Origin: Acidobacteriota bacterium
GTDB lineage: Bacteria > Acidobacteriota > Vicinamibacteria > Vicinamibacterales > JAKQTR01
Reading direction: 5' to 3'
DNA length: 64,000 nucleotides
Assembly (NCBI GenBank): GCA_029562975.1
Contig: JAKQTR010000028.1
Coordinates: 1-64,000, forward strand
Positions 42,149 to 52,122 of the stretch are shown here, piece after piece; position 1 is the stretch's first letter; each line of letters begins with the position of its first letter. The notes beneath the pieces were generated by a model that did no database searches, was not told the origin of the DNA, and saw only the letters and a list, made by a program, of their open reading frames with translations. Made by a program: the position numbers and the translations under genes.

Positions 42149-45100
42149 CTACTTCCCGGGCTGCGCGGCCGGCGGCGCGCCGCCGGCCAGCACGCCCGCG
42201 ACCCAGTCCAGATTGACCCGGGCCACGCGGTACCCGCGCTGCGCCGCGGCGAGATTGGCGCGCGCGGCCTGGAGGTTCAACTCGGCGTCCTGCACGTCCA
42301 GCCTCGTCTTCACGCCCAGCTCGTAGCCCTTTTCCGCCAGCGCGAGGAGGCGCTCCGCCTGCGTGACGGGCCCGCTGGCCGCCGTCAGCAGGTCCCCGGC
42401 CTCGCGCGCGTTGTCGACGGCCGTCCGGACCTCCAGCGAGATGGCCTCGCGCAGCTTCAGGGCGTCGATGTCCAGGCTGCCCCGGCTGCTCCGCGCCTGG
42501 GCCACGCGCCCCTTCGTGCGCCAGCCGTCGAAGATCGGCACCGATGCGACGATCGCCATGTTCCACGTGCTGCCGGTTCCCGAGAGCGTCGAGATCGCCA
42601 GGCGCTGCTGCCCCCAGGCCGCTGCGAAGTCCACCCGCGGCTTGCCCGCGGCGCTGGCGATCTTGATGAGCTCCGCGTACACGCCCTGCTGGGACTGCAT
42701 CTCGCCAAGTTCGGGCCGGTTGTCGAGCGCCGTCGCCAGCACGTCGTCGTAGGACGGCAGCGGCTCGACCGCGGTGGCGAGCGTGCCCTCGGCATCGACG
42801 TCGCCGGGCTCGGCCAGCAGGAACCGCAGCTGCTCCCTGGTGGCGCGCACCGCGTTCTGGGCGCGGATGACGGCGGGCCTGGCGTTCTCGACCGCGACCT
42901 GCGCGGCCAGGATGTCGTAGTCGGTCGCCGTGCCGGCGGCGTGCCGCTTGGTGGCCTCGTCGAGGTGCCGGGTCTTCTGCGCGAGATCCTCCTCGGCGAT
43001 CGTGACGGCCTCGCGCGCGGCCAGGATGTTGTAGAACGCGGTGGTCACGTCCTTGGCGACGGCCTGCTGGAAGCGGCGCAGCTGGTGGCCGCTGTAGTCG
43101 AAGCCCAGCTTCGCCGCGCGGATGGCGGCGCCCACCTGGCCCCAGGTGAAGATGGTCTGGTTGATCGTGACCGAGGCGGAGCGCACGGAGGTCGCGCCGC
43201 CGAAGACGTCGCCGAAGCCGACGTGGTCGCCGCCGCCCTCGGACGCCGGCATGAGGTTCGAGAAGAGCCGGCTCTGGCTGTTGTCCGCGTAGCGCGTCAG
43301 CGATCCGGTCAGGGCGATCGTGGGCAGGGCGGCGGCGCGCTCCTCCTCGTACTTGCCCTGCACCCACTTCTTGTACTCGCGCGCCTTCTGGATGTCGCGG
43401 TTCTGCGCCGCCGCGATCTCCAGGGCCTGCGCCAGCGTCAGCACGCGGACGCCTGCTGGAGGCGTGGTTCTCGCCGCCTGCGCGACGGCGTCGGCCAGCC
43501 GCGCCGCGGCAGCCGGTGCGGCGTCGGCCGCCGCCGTGCGGGCAGATGCCGCATGGGCCGGCGCCGCCGGGCCAGGGGCCGCCAGTCGGGGCGCTTGCGC
43601 CTCCGACGTCCTCGCCGCCGGGCCGAGGACCAGCACCGCCGCCAGGACGGCCGTCGCCGCGACGGAGGCGGCCTGCTTCCGCCGCCGGAAGAGCCATCCC
43701 ACGACATCGTCGAGCACGGAGTAGACGACCGGCACCACGATCAGGGTCAGCAGGGTGGAGGTGATCAGGCCGCCGATGACGCCGCGCGCCATCGGGGCGC
43801 GGAACTCGCCGCCCTCGCCGAGGGCCAGGGCCAGCGGGAGCATCCCGAAGATCATGGCCGAGGTGGTCATCAGGATCGGCCGCAGCCGCGTCCGCCCCGC
43901 GGTGATGAGGGCGGCGCGCCGATCCAGTCCGCGCCGTCGCAGCACCTTGGTGTAGTCCACCAGCAGGATGGCGTTCTTCGTGACCAGCCCCATCAGCATG
44001 ATGAGGCCGATCAGGGACATGAGGCTGATCGTGTCGCCGGTGAGGGCCAGCATGCCCGCCATGCCGACGACGGAGAGCGGCAGCGAGAGCATGATCGCGA
44101 GCGGATCGACGAAGGACTCGAACTGGGCCGCGAGGATGAGGTACACGAAGATGATCGCCAGCACGAGGGCCTCGCCCATGTACTGGAACGACTCGACCAT
44201 CATCTCGGTTTCGCCGCCGAGGACCATGCGGTAGCCGGGCTCCATCGCCACGCGCGACGCGGCGGCCATGGCCAGCCTCCCGGCGCTGCCCAGGGGCAGG
44301 CCGTCCAGGCTGGCGTCCACGGTGACCTGCCGCGCCAGATCGCGCCGGGAGATCTCGGCCGCCGACGAGGCGCGCGTGAACGTGACCAGGTCGGCCACGG
44401 GCACGAGGACGGTCCCGGTCTGCGAGGGCACCGACACCTTCAAGTCGGCCACCTGGCGCACGTCGCCGCGCAGAGACTCGGGCAGGCGCACCCGCACGTT
44501 GATGGCCTCGCCCTGCTCGTCCTCGTAGGTCGAGACGACCTGGCCGCCGACGAGCACGCCGACGGTGTTGGCGAGGGCGCTGCTGCCGAGGCCGGTCGCG
44601 GCGGCGCGCTCGCGGTCCACGGTCAGGCGGTACTCGGGCAGGTCGTTCTCCATCGCGGCCGCGATGTCCACGATGCCGGGGACGGAGTACAGCTCGCGCT
44701 TGACGGCGGCCGCGTACCGCTTCAGCGTCGCGATGTCGTCGCCCTGGATCAGGATCTGGAGCGGCTTCCGGAACGCGTCCGACTCCTCCTGCACCCAGAG
44801 CTGCACGCCGGGGATCTTCTCGAGGCGCACACGGGTGTCGTGCACGAACTGCCGGAGCGTCCGCTCGCGCTCGGCCCTGGGCACGAGCTTCACGAAGACC
44901 GTGGCGTCGCGCACCGTGTCGGACTCGCCCGCGCCGATGGACGCGTAGGTGAACTGGATCTCCCTCGATTCGGAGAGGGCCTTCAGCACCTGCGTGAGCC
45001 GGCCGCGCGTCTCCGCCATGGACGAGCCGGGCGCGCTCTGGAACCTGACGGCGAACTCGCCCTGGTCCATGTGCGACAGGAATTCGGTCGGCAGCACGGC

Positions 45101-46747
45101 GAGCACCCCGATGCCGGCCGCGAAGGCGACGACGGCGACGAAGGACACGCCGCCGCGGTGGTCGAGCGCCCAGCCGATGACCCGCTTGTAGCCGTCGGCC
45201 ATCCGGTCGAACCAGTCGTTGAACGCGTCGAGCGGCTTGTGCCACCGGCTCCGCTTGCCCTGCCGCAGGATGTCGGGATCGTGCCAGCGGGAGGAGAGCA
45301 TCGGGTCCATCGTGAAGGACACGAAGAGCGACACCGCGACGGCGAAGGCGACGGTGATGCCGAACTGGTAGAAGAAGCGGCCGGCGACGCCCTTCATGAA
45401 CGCGACGGGCACGAAGACCGCGATGATGGACATGGACGTCGCGAGGACCGCCAGGCCGATTTCGTCGGTCCCCTTCCGGGCCGCCTCGAAGTGGTCCTCG
45501 CCGAGCTCGATGTGCCGGACGATGTTCTCCCGCACGACGATGGCGTCGTCGATGAGGAGCCCGATGGCGAGGGAGAGCGCCATGAGGGTGAGCATGTTCA
45601 GCGTCATGTTGAGGAAGTACATGACGATGAAGGCCGAGATCACGGAGATGGGCAGCGTGAGGCCGGTGATGACCGTGGACCGCCACGAGTTCAGGAACAG
45701 GAAGACGATGAAGACGGTGAGCAGCGCGCCGAGGATCAGCGTCATCTCGACGTCGGCGACGGCCTCCCGGATGAAGCCGGAGGAGTCGCGGACGACTTCG
45801 ATCTCGACGCCGGCCGGCATGCGGGCGTTCAACTCGTCCACGGCGGCGCGGACGGTGTCGACGACGGCGACGATGTTCGCCGCGGTCTGCTTCGTGATGT
45901 CGATGGCGACGGTCGGCTCGCCATCGACGAGCGCCAGCGAGCGCTGCTCCTCGACGCCGTCGCGCACGTCCGCCACGTCCGACAGCCGGACCGGCTGGCC
46001 GCCGCGGCGGCTGATGACCATCGACTTGAAGCCCTCGACCTCCGTCGGCTTGCCCGAGATGCGCAGCGGCATCTCCGTCCGGCCGTGCGTGAGCCGGCCG
46101 AGGGGCGTATTGACGTTCTCGGAGGCCAGGCCGCCGACGACCTCGTCGATGCCCATGCCGAGGGCCGACAGCCTCGCGGGATCGATTTCGACGGTCACCT
46201 CGCGGTCGGCCGCTCCCACCAGGCGCGCCCGCGCGACGCCCTGGATGCTCTCCATGCGGCGCTTGACGGTGCGGTCGGCAATGGCGGTCAGGTCCTGCGG
46301 CGCCATGCTCCGCGACCGGACCGCGAGCGAGATGATCGGCATCGACTGGAAGTCGAACTTCTGGATCACCGGGTCGGCGATGCCGGCGGGCAGCTCGCGC
46401 CGGATCGTGTTGATCTTCGCCCGCGCCTCCTGCGAGACGTCGTTGATCTTCACCTCCAGCTCGAACTCGGCGATGATCGTCGCGAACCCCTCGCGCGAGA
46501 CGGACTGGATGTGCTTGATGCCGGCGATGGAGTTGATCGACTCCTCGATCTTCCGGCTGACCTCGCGCTCGACCGCTTCCGGCGAGGCGCCCGGGTACTC
46601 GACGATGATGGACAGCACCGGGATTTCGACCGAGGGCATCAGGTCGATGGGCAGCCGGCGCACCGAGAACAGGCCCAGGGTCACCAGGGTGAGCATCATC
46701 ACCGTGGCGACGACGGGGCGCTTGATGGAAAAATCGGAGAGGAACAT
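42149..46747 (-). CDS. RND efflux pump (HAE-1/AcrB-type) fused to a TolC-like outer-membrane factor
   Basis: A single 1532-residue frame. Residues 1-about 1019 are a full RND transporter: MFLSDFSIKRPVVATVMM, GLLIDDAIVVRENI with the proton-relay Asp pair near 400, and the last helix LTLIVVPVVYSVLDDVVG. Next comes RRRKQAASVAATAVLAAVL then ARTSEAQA, which reads as a complete signal peptide (about 1019-1050). After a Pro/Ala linker, a TolC-family domain runs from VLTLAQALEIAAAQN (about 1102) to the end, with paired helical hairpins (YDILAAQVAVENARP, RLDVQDAELNLQAARAN). RND and TolC are both trimers, so a 1:1 fusion is stoichiometrically sensible. Whether it is cleaved at the internal signal is unknown. 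No stop or frameshift was found at the junction. Preceded by the adaptor gene (2-nt gap). Confidence 0.9.
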   Translation of the reverse strand: MFLSDFSIKRPVVATVMMLTLVTLGLFSVRRLPIDLMPSVEIPVLSIIVEYPGASPEAVEREVSRKIEESINSIAGIKHIQSVSREGFATIIAEFELEVKINDVSQEARAKINTIRRELPAGIADPVIQKFDFQSMPIISLAVRSRSMAPQDLTAIADRTVKRRMESIQGVARARLVGAADREVTVEIDPARLSALGMGIDEVVGGLASENVNTPLGRLTHGRTEMPLRISGKPTEVEGFKSMVISRRGGQPVRLSDVADVRDGVEEQRSLALVDGEPTVAIDITKQTAANIVAVVDTVRAAVDELNARMPAGVEIEVVRDSSGFIREAVADVEMTLILGALLTVFIVFLFLNSWRSTVITGLTLPISVISAFIVMYFLNMTLNMLTLMALSLAIGLLIDDAIVVRENIVRHIELGEDHFEAARKGTDEIGLAVLATSMSIIAVFVPVAFMKGVAGRFFYQFGITVAFAVAVSLFVSFTMDPMLSSRWHDPDILRQGKRSRWHKPLDAFNDWFDRMADGYKRVIGWALDHRGGVSFVAVVAFAAGIGVLAVLPTEFLSHMDQGEFAVRFQSAPGSSMAETRGRLTQVLKALSESREIQFTYASIGAGESDTVRDATVFVKLVPRAERERTLRQFVHDTRVRLEKIPGVQLWVQEESDAFRKPLQILIQGDDIATLKRYAAAVKRELYSVPGIVDIAAAMENDLPEYRLTVDRERAAATGLGSSALANTVGVLVGGQVVSTYEDEQGEAINVRVRLPESLRGDVRQVADLKVSVPSQTGTVLVPVADLVTFTRASSAAEISRRDLARQVTVDASLDGLPLGSAGRLAMAAASRVAMEPGYRMVLGGETEMMVESFQYMGEALVLAIIFVYLILAAQFESFVDPLAIMLSLPLSVVGMAGMLALTGDTISLMSLIGLIMLMGLVTKNAILLVDYTKVLRRRGLDRRAALITAGRTRLRPILMTTSAMIFGMLPLALALGEGGEFRAPMARGVIGGLITSTLLTLIVVPVVYSVLDDVVGWLFRRRKQAASVAATAVLAAVLVLGPAARTSEAQAPRLAAPGPAAPAHAASARTAAADAAPAAAARLADAVAQAARTTPPAGVRVLTLAQALEIAAAQNRDIQKAREYKKWVQGKYEEERAAALPTIALTGSLTRYADNSQSRLFSNLMPASEGGGDHVGFGDVFGGATSVRSASVTINQTIFTWGQVGAAIRAAKLGFDYSGHQLRRFQQAVAKDVTTAFYNILAAREAVTIAEEDLAQKTRHLDEATKRHAAGTATDYDILAAQVAVENARPAVIRAQNAVRATREQLRFLLAEPGDVDAEGTLATAVEPLPSYDDVLATALDNRPELGEMQSQQGVYAELIKIASAAGKPRVDFAAAWGQQRLAISTLSGTGSTWNMAIVASVPIFDGWRTKGRVAQARSSRGSLDIDALKLREAISLEVRTAVDNAREAGDLLTAASGPVTQAERLLALAEKGYELGVKTRLDVQDAELNLQAARANLAAAQRGYRVARVNLDWVAGVLAGGAPPAAQPGK

Positions 46748-46749
46748 CG

Positions 46750-47874
46750 CTACGCCCCTTCACCCGTCGCGACCGTGATGCGATCCCCGGACTGGAGCCC
46801 GAAGGCCCCGCGGATCACCACCGGGTCGCCGGCCTGGAGCCCCGACAGGATCTCGACGGTGGCCCCGCCGGACACCCCGGTCTTCACGTCGCGCTTCTCG
46901 GCCAGGCCGCCGCGGGCGACGAAGACCTGGGCCCGCTGCTCCTCGACGTTCCAGTTCATCAGGGCCTCGCGCGGCACCTGGAGCACGTCGGTCCGGCTGG
47001 CCACCACGATGCGGCCCTCGACGAAGGCGCCGCCCTTGAGCTGGCCGTCCGGATTCGGCACCTCGACTCCCACCCGGGTCGACCGGCTCGCGGCGTCGAC
47101 CTCGGGGTTGATGAACTTGACCCTGCCCTCGAACGTGCGGCCCGGCGCCGAGTCGGTCGTGAAGCGGATGGGCTGGCCGACGCGCACCGACGCGGCCTGC
47201 GAGGAGGGCACGGACGCGGTCAGGTCGAAGAGCCGCGTGTCCACGATGCGGAAGACGGGGGCGCTGCCGCCCATGTTCTCGACCCGGTCGCCGACGTTGA
47301 TGCCGCGCAGGGCGACGACGCCGTCGATGGGGGCGACGATGCGGGCCTTGGCGAGGCGCGTTTCGCCGGTGCGGGTTTGGGCGACGGCGGCGGCCGTGGC
47401 GGCCTCGGCCGCCTCGACGGCGGTCTTCGCGTCGTCGAGGTTCTGGGGCGTGATGAGGCCGTACTGCTTGAGTTGGAGCGCGCGATCGTACTCGCGGCGC
47501 GCGCGGGCCTCGGCCACCCGGGCCTGCGCCTCGACGGCCTTGAGGGCGGCGACGCCGGCCTCCGCCTCGCTGGTGTCCAGCTGCGCGAGGACGGCGCCCT
47601 TGCGGACCGGCACCCACTCGGTCACGTAGACGGCCTTGACCGTGCCGGTGATCTCGGACTTGACGTCGGCGGAGAACTTCGGCTGCAGAGTGCCGATGAT
47701 CTCGACCGACTCCTCGAACGCCGACGCGGCGGCCGGCGCGACGGTGACCGCCACCGGCGGGCGGCCGGCTTCCTGCGCGGGCCGCGCCGGCGCGGGCGCC
47801 GACGAGCCGGAGCAGGCCGACGCGGCGAGGGCGGCGGCGGGAAGGAACAGCCAGGAGACGAATCGCACGCTCAT
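46750..47874 (-). CDS. RND efflux periplasmic adaptor (membrane fusion protein)
   Basis: A 374-residue adaptor. The N terminus FVSWLFLPAAALAASAC places a Cys at 21 in a weak lipobox, so it is either a lipoprotein or simply anchored. VDVA-like barrel-sandwich halves are visible as SEITGTVKAVYVTEWVPVRKG and RIVAPIDGVVALRGINVGD, separated by a short helical hairpin rich in A/E/Q. The beta-barrel and membrane-proximal domains follow, ending GLQSGDRITVATGEGA. It links the RND pump to the outer-membrane part. Located between tetR (4-nt overlap) and the fusion gene. Confidence 0.92.
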   Translation of the reverse strand: MSVRFVSWLFLPAAALAASACSGSSAPAPARPAQEAGRPPVAVTVAPAAASAFEESVEIIGTLQPKFSADVKSEITGTVKAVYVTEWVPVRKGAVLAQLDTSEAEAGVAALKAVEAQARVAEARARREYDRALQLKQYGLITPQNLDDAKTAVEAAEAATAAAVAQTRTGETRLAKARIVAPIDGVVALRGINVGDRVENMGGSAPVFRIVDTRLFDLTASVPSSQAASVRVGQPIRFTTDSAPGRTFEGRVKFINPEVDAASRSTRVGVEVPNPDGQLKGGAFVEGRIVVASRTDVLQVPREALMNWNVEEQRAQVFVARGGLAEKRDVKTGVSGGATVEILSGLQAGDPVVIRGAFGLQSGDRITVATGEGA

Positions 47875-48521
47875 GATGAAGCACCCTTCGAAGGGCGCGG
47901 GCCCGCGCCCGCGCCGTCAAACACCAGATCGACGAGGTCCCGCATGTCCTTCGGGCTCAGCCGCCCGCGGCGGCGGCCGACGTGCTGGCCGACGGCGAGC
48001 ATCACCAGGCCCTGCACCGCCTGGGTGATCAGGCGCGACGCCTCGGCCCGGATCTCGCCCCGGGCGACGCCGCTGCCGACGATGCGGCGGAGGTGGCGGG
48101 CCACGATCCGGTCGAACACCCTGAAGTCGAACGGGGGCAGGGACTCGCGGGGGCTGAAGAAGACCGCGTGCGCGACGCGCACCAGGGAGGCATGGCTGCG
48201 CGACTCGACGAGCAGGAGCGTGCAGAGGCCGGCGAGGCGGGCGCGCGCGCTGCCCGGGGCGGACGCGGCCCGGTCGAGCGTGCGGTCGAGCTCGGAGGCC
48301 ACCAGCTCGAGGGCGGCGAGGAGGATGCCTTCCTTGTTGCGGAAGTAGTAGTAGAGCGCCGGTTTGGCGACGCCGGCCTGCTCGACGATGTCGCGCACCG
48401 ACGCGGCGGCGTACCCCTTGCGCTCGAAGAGCTCGACGGCGGCGCAGAGGAGGCGCTCGCGGGCGCCGGGCTCGACGGCGTGGGGGCGGCGTACGCGTGC
48501 GCGGGATGCCGGGACGGTCAT
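47871..48521 (-). CDS. TetR-family repressor of the efflux operon
   Basis: A 216-residue regulator. The N-terminal helix-turn-helix reads ASVRDIVEQAGVAKPALYYYFRNKEGIL, the standard TetR signature; the C-terminal helices would bind a pump substrate. ATG 48521 is chosen over an upstream ATG at 48623 because the operator and promoter lie between them. It is the first gene of the operon, overlapping the adaptor gene by 4 nt. An 18-bp near-palindrome 22 nt before its start makes autorepression of the whole operon likely. Confidence 0.9.
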   Translation of the reverse strand: MTVPASRARVRRPHAVEPGARERLLCAAVELFERKGYAAASVRDIVEQAGVAKPALYYYFRNKEGILLAALELVASELDRTLDRAASAPGSARARLAGLCTLLLVESRSHASLVRVAHAVFFSPRESLPPFDFRVFDRIVARHLRRIVGSGVARGEIRAEASRLITQAVQGLVMLAVGQHVGRRRGRLSPKDMRDLVDLVFDGAGAGPRPSKGASS

Positions 48522-48543
48522 GCGTGCGACGAGGGGCAGATCC

Positions 48544-48561
48544 CTACCTACCGGTCGGTAG
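48544..48561. promoter_or_regulatory. Probable TetR operator
   Basis: CTACCTACCGGTCGGTAG is an 18-bp inverted repeat with one mismatched pair (T/C around the ACCGGT centre). It starts within two bases of the -10 hexamer and covers the expected transcription start of tetR, so binding would block RNA polymerase. Confidence 0.75.
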
Positions 48562-48589
48562 AATACCGCACGCGGCCCGCCGGGCGCAA
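48560..48589 (-). promoter_or_regulatory. Promoter of the tetR-efflux operon
   Basis: On the minus strand TTGCGC (48589-48584), 18-nt spacer, TATTCT (48565-48560). The -35 matches only TTG of the consensus; the -10 is good. The operator at 48544-48561 follows immediately, which supports the assignment. Confidence 0.5.
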
Positions 48590-48707
48590 GCGCGCCTCCG
48601 CCGCGGCCGGGCGGCGCCTCCACCCGAGGCTCTCCCCAGACAGACGAACACCCGGGCCGCGCGGTTCCGCGGCCCCGGCAGGCCCGGCCCGCGCCGACTG
48701 CTCCGCG

Positions 48708-49348
<641 letters not shown>

Positions 49349-49352
<4 letters not shown>

Positions 49353-50752
49353 GAGGCTCCCCCGGCCGGCAGTTCCACGGTCAGGCGCGTGCCGCGGCCC
49401 GGGGCGCTCTCGAGGCGGAACACGCCGCGCGCATCCGCCACCCGCTCCTCGATGCTCATCAGGCCGAACCCCTCGGGCGCGCGCTGCCGCGCCGTGCCGG
49501 GATCGAATCCCCGCCCGTTGTCCTCCACCGTCAGCACGACGCTCGCGGGCAGGCGCTGGAGGTACACGCGGCACGCGGTCGCCGCGGCGTGCTTCGCGAT
49601 GTTCGTAGTGGCCTCCTGCACCACGCGGAACAGGCAGGTCTCCACCTCGGGCGCCGGCCGATCGGCCATGCCCGCGTGGACGAATTCCATCGCCACGCCG
49701 GCGCGGTCCGCGAAGGCCTGGAGGTACCAGTCGAGCGCGGGCGCCAGCCCCATGTCGTCCAGCATCGGCGGGTGCAGCAGCCGGGACAGCTGCCGCACGG
49801 ACTGGAGCGCCGAGTCGGCCACGGCGCGGGCCTCGTCGAGGGCCGCGCCGGCCGACCCCGGCTCGGCGCGCCTGGCCACCGACAGCTGCAGCTTCACGGC
49901 CGTCAGGGCCTGGCCGACTTCGTCGTGCAGCTCCCGCGCGATCCGCCGGCGCTCGTCTTCCTGCGCGCGCACCAGCCTCGCCGACAGGCGGTGCAGGTCG
50001 GCGGCGATCGCGGCGTTGGCGGCGAGCTGCGTTCGGAGGCCCCGCTCGAGCCGGCTCACCCGGGCCGTGACGAACGCCCCGACAGCCAGGCTCAGCAGCA
50101 GCGTCACGCCGCCCGTCAGCAGGAACCGCGCCGACGACCGGCTGTAGATGGCGGCCTCGCGGCGCTGCTGCTCCGCGAGCCGCGACCGGTTCAGCGACTG
50201 CACGTGCGCGACAATGCGGACGACGTTCGCCCGGCGGGGGAGGATGCGTTCGCCGAGGATCCGGCGAACGTCCGAGGCCCGCCGCGCCTGGGGCAGCCGG
50301 ACAATCGGCACGACCGACGCCCAGTACTCGTCCACCTCCCGCGCCAGGTCCTCCAGCGACACGGACGCGGCGAGGCCGTCGCTGCTGGCGCGCAGCTTCT
50401 GCAGGCTGGCGGCGCAGGCCGCCTGAAAGCCGCGCAGCTGTTCCAGGTAGGCCTCGGTGCGATCGGGCTCGCCCGAGTCGAGCAGCGAGTCGCGCCAGTC
50501 GATCGCCCCGAGCAGGACGTTGGTCCGCACCTCGGCCAGCGCCTGCTCCGACTCCATGAACCGGTCCGTCATCGCGCCCACTTCGCGGTCGATGGCCCGG
50601 AAGGTGAATGTCAGGTCGATGCCCGCCGCCAGCCACAGCAGGATCGTCAGCGCGAAGCCGGCCACCAGCATCGCGCCCAGGGGCAGGCCCCCGGCGCCCG
50701 TCAGGGCGTCAGCCGGGGGCGGGCCCGGCCGAAGATCCGCGGCGTCCCGCAT
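49349..50752 (-). CDS. Membrane histidine kinase, HisKA_3 (NarX/DesK-like) type
   Basis: A 467-residue sensor. Two membrane helices (about 23-43 and 210-230) enclose a periplasmic helical sensor of about 165 residues. A HAMP-like stretch leads to the dimerisation helix with phosphoacceptor H276 in ARELHDEVGQAL. The ATPase domain follows with VVQEATTNIAKHA (N box), VEDNGRGFDPG and GFGLMSIEERV. ATG 50752 is used; a TACAAT 7 nt upstream could be the -10 of a near-leaderless transcript. The signal is not predictable. Pairs with the overlapping NarL-type regulator. Confidence 0.92.
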
Positions 50753-50880
50753 GCCGTGATTGTACGACGTTGCGCCCGGGGCGGCGCGCCTCCCGTCTCG
50801 TTCCGCTCTGAATCCGGTCGCGACCGGATGGCCCTCGCCGTCCGGCTCTTCTACGATGGCCAAGGGAGGGCGCAGCCAGC

Positions 50881-52104
50881 ATGCCGGATTTCTATCAGAC
50901 CGGCGTCGTGACGACGCTCCACCGCCTCAACCGCACGAAGGTGGAGCACCTCGAGCGCGACCTGGAGCGGTTCACCGTCGCGCAGCCGGTGGCCCTTGTG
51001 CTGCCGTGTCTCATCGACGAGCTCGACCGGCCGGCGCTCGGGCACATCGTGGAGCAGCTGCGGGGGGTCCGGTATCTGGACACGGTGGTCGTCAGCCTGG
51101 GGCGCGCCACGGAGGACGGCGTCGGCAGGGCCCGCGATCTGTTCGCCAAGTCCCGCCAGCGCGTGCGGATCCTGTGGCTGGACGGGCCCCGCGTCGTGGC
51201 CGCCCTCGACCGGCTGCGCGAGTGCGGGCTCCTGCCTTCGACGTCGGGCAAGGGCTTCGCCTGCTGGCTCGCCTACGGCCTCGTCCTCGCCGAGGCGCGC
51301 TGCAACGCGATTGCCGTCCACGACTGCGACATCACGACGTACGATCGCGAGCTGCTCGCGCGGCTGGTGTATCCCGTCGCGCACCCGTCGCTGGGATTCG
51401 AGTTCGCCAAGGGCTACTACGCGCGCGTCGGCAAGAAGATGAACGGCCGCGTGACCCGCCTCTTCATGACGCCGCTGCTGCGATCGCTCCAGGTCGTCGT
51501 CGGGCGCCATCCCCTGCTCGTGTACCTCGACAGCTTCCGGTACGCGCTGGCAGGGGAGTTCGCCATGAAGACGGAACTGGCGCGCGTCAACCGGATTCCC
51601 TCCGACTGGGGGCTGGAGATCGGCGTGCTGGCCGAAGTCCACCGGAATTGCGCCCTCAAGCGGATCTGCCAGACGGAGCTGTGCGCCAACTACGACCACA
51701 AGCACCAGAGCGTGTCCGCCGACGATGCGTCCAAGGGCCTGCTGCGCATGTGCACGGACATCGCGCAGAACCTCGTCCGCACGCTGGCAGCGGAGGGCAT
51801 CACCTTCACCCAGGGCCACTTCCAGACGCTGCTCGTCCAGTACATCCGGATGGCCCAGGACACGATCACGCGCTACCACGCCGATGCGGCGATCAACGGC
51901 CTGGCCTTCGACCGCCACGACGAGGAGTCGATGGTCGGCGTCTTCTCGGGGGCGCTTCGAACCGCGTGCGAACGCTTCCTGGACGATCCCCTCGGGGCCC
52001 CGCTCATCCCGAACTGGAACCGGATCGTCGCGGCGATCCCGGATTTCCTGGACGAGCTGCGCACGGCGGTGGACGAAGACGGCATCGAACACGCGGTGGG
52101 ATAG
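50881..52104 (+). CDS. gpgS: Glucosyl-3-phosphoglycerate synthase-like glycosyltransferase (GT81-like)
   Basis: A 407-residue GT-A glycosyltransferase. The opening MPDFYQTGVVTTLHRL and VALVLPCLIDELDRPALGHIV recall bacterial and archaeal GpgS proteins, which join NDP-glucose to 3-phosphoglycerate. The metal site is D148-C-D150 (VHDCDITTYD), and SGKGFACWLAYGL supplies the nucleotide/acceptor lysine. A GGGAGG lies 11 nt before ATG 50881 and a TACGAT at 50852 may be the -10. First gene of a four-gene operon whose second gene is the matching phosphatase. A mannosyl-3-phosphoglycerate product is the alternative. Confidence 0.78.
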   Translation: MPDFYQTGVVTTLHRLNRTKVEHLERDLERFTVAQPVALVLPCLIDELDRPALGHIVEQLRGVRYLDTVVVSLGRATEDGVGRARDLFAKSRQRVRILWLDGPRVVAALDRLRECGLLPSTSGKGFACWLAYGLVLAEARCNAIAVHDCDITTYDRELLARLVYPVAHPSLGFEFAKGYYARVGKKMNGRVTRLFMTPLLRSLQVVVGRHPLLVYLDSFRYALAGEFAMKTELARVNRIPSDWGLEIGVLAEVHRNCALKRICQTELCANYDHKHQSVSADDASKGLLRMCTDIAQNLVRTLAAEGITFTQGHFQTLLVQYIRMAQDTITRYHADAAINGLAFDRHDEESMVGVFSGALRTACERFLDDPLGAPLIPNWNRIVAAIPDFLDELRTAVDEDGIEHAVG

Positions 52105-52122
52105 GGGGAGCAACGAGCGGCC

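Noticed and set aside
41781-46763. A 1660-codon minus-strand frame overlapping the RND-OMF gene in another frame
   Set aside because: Arg/Gly/Pro-rich translation without recognisable motifs; it is a frame shadow of the true gene at 42149-46747.
42941-47629. A 1562-codon open frame on the plus strand opposite the efflux genes
   Set aside because: Its composition (His/Arg/Asp-rich, no domains) is what GC-rich codon usage yields on the antisense strand. The minus-strand genes have clear motifs throughout.
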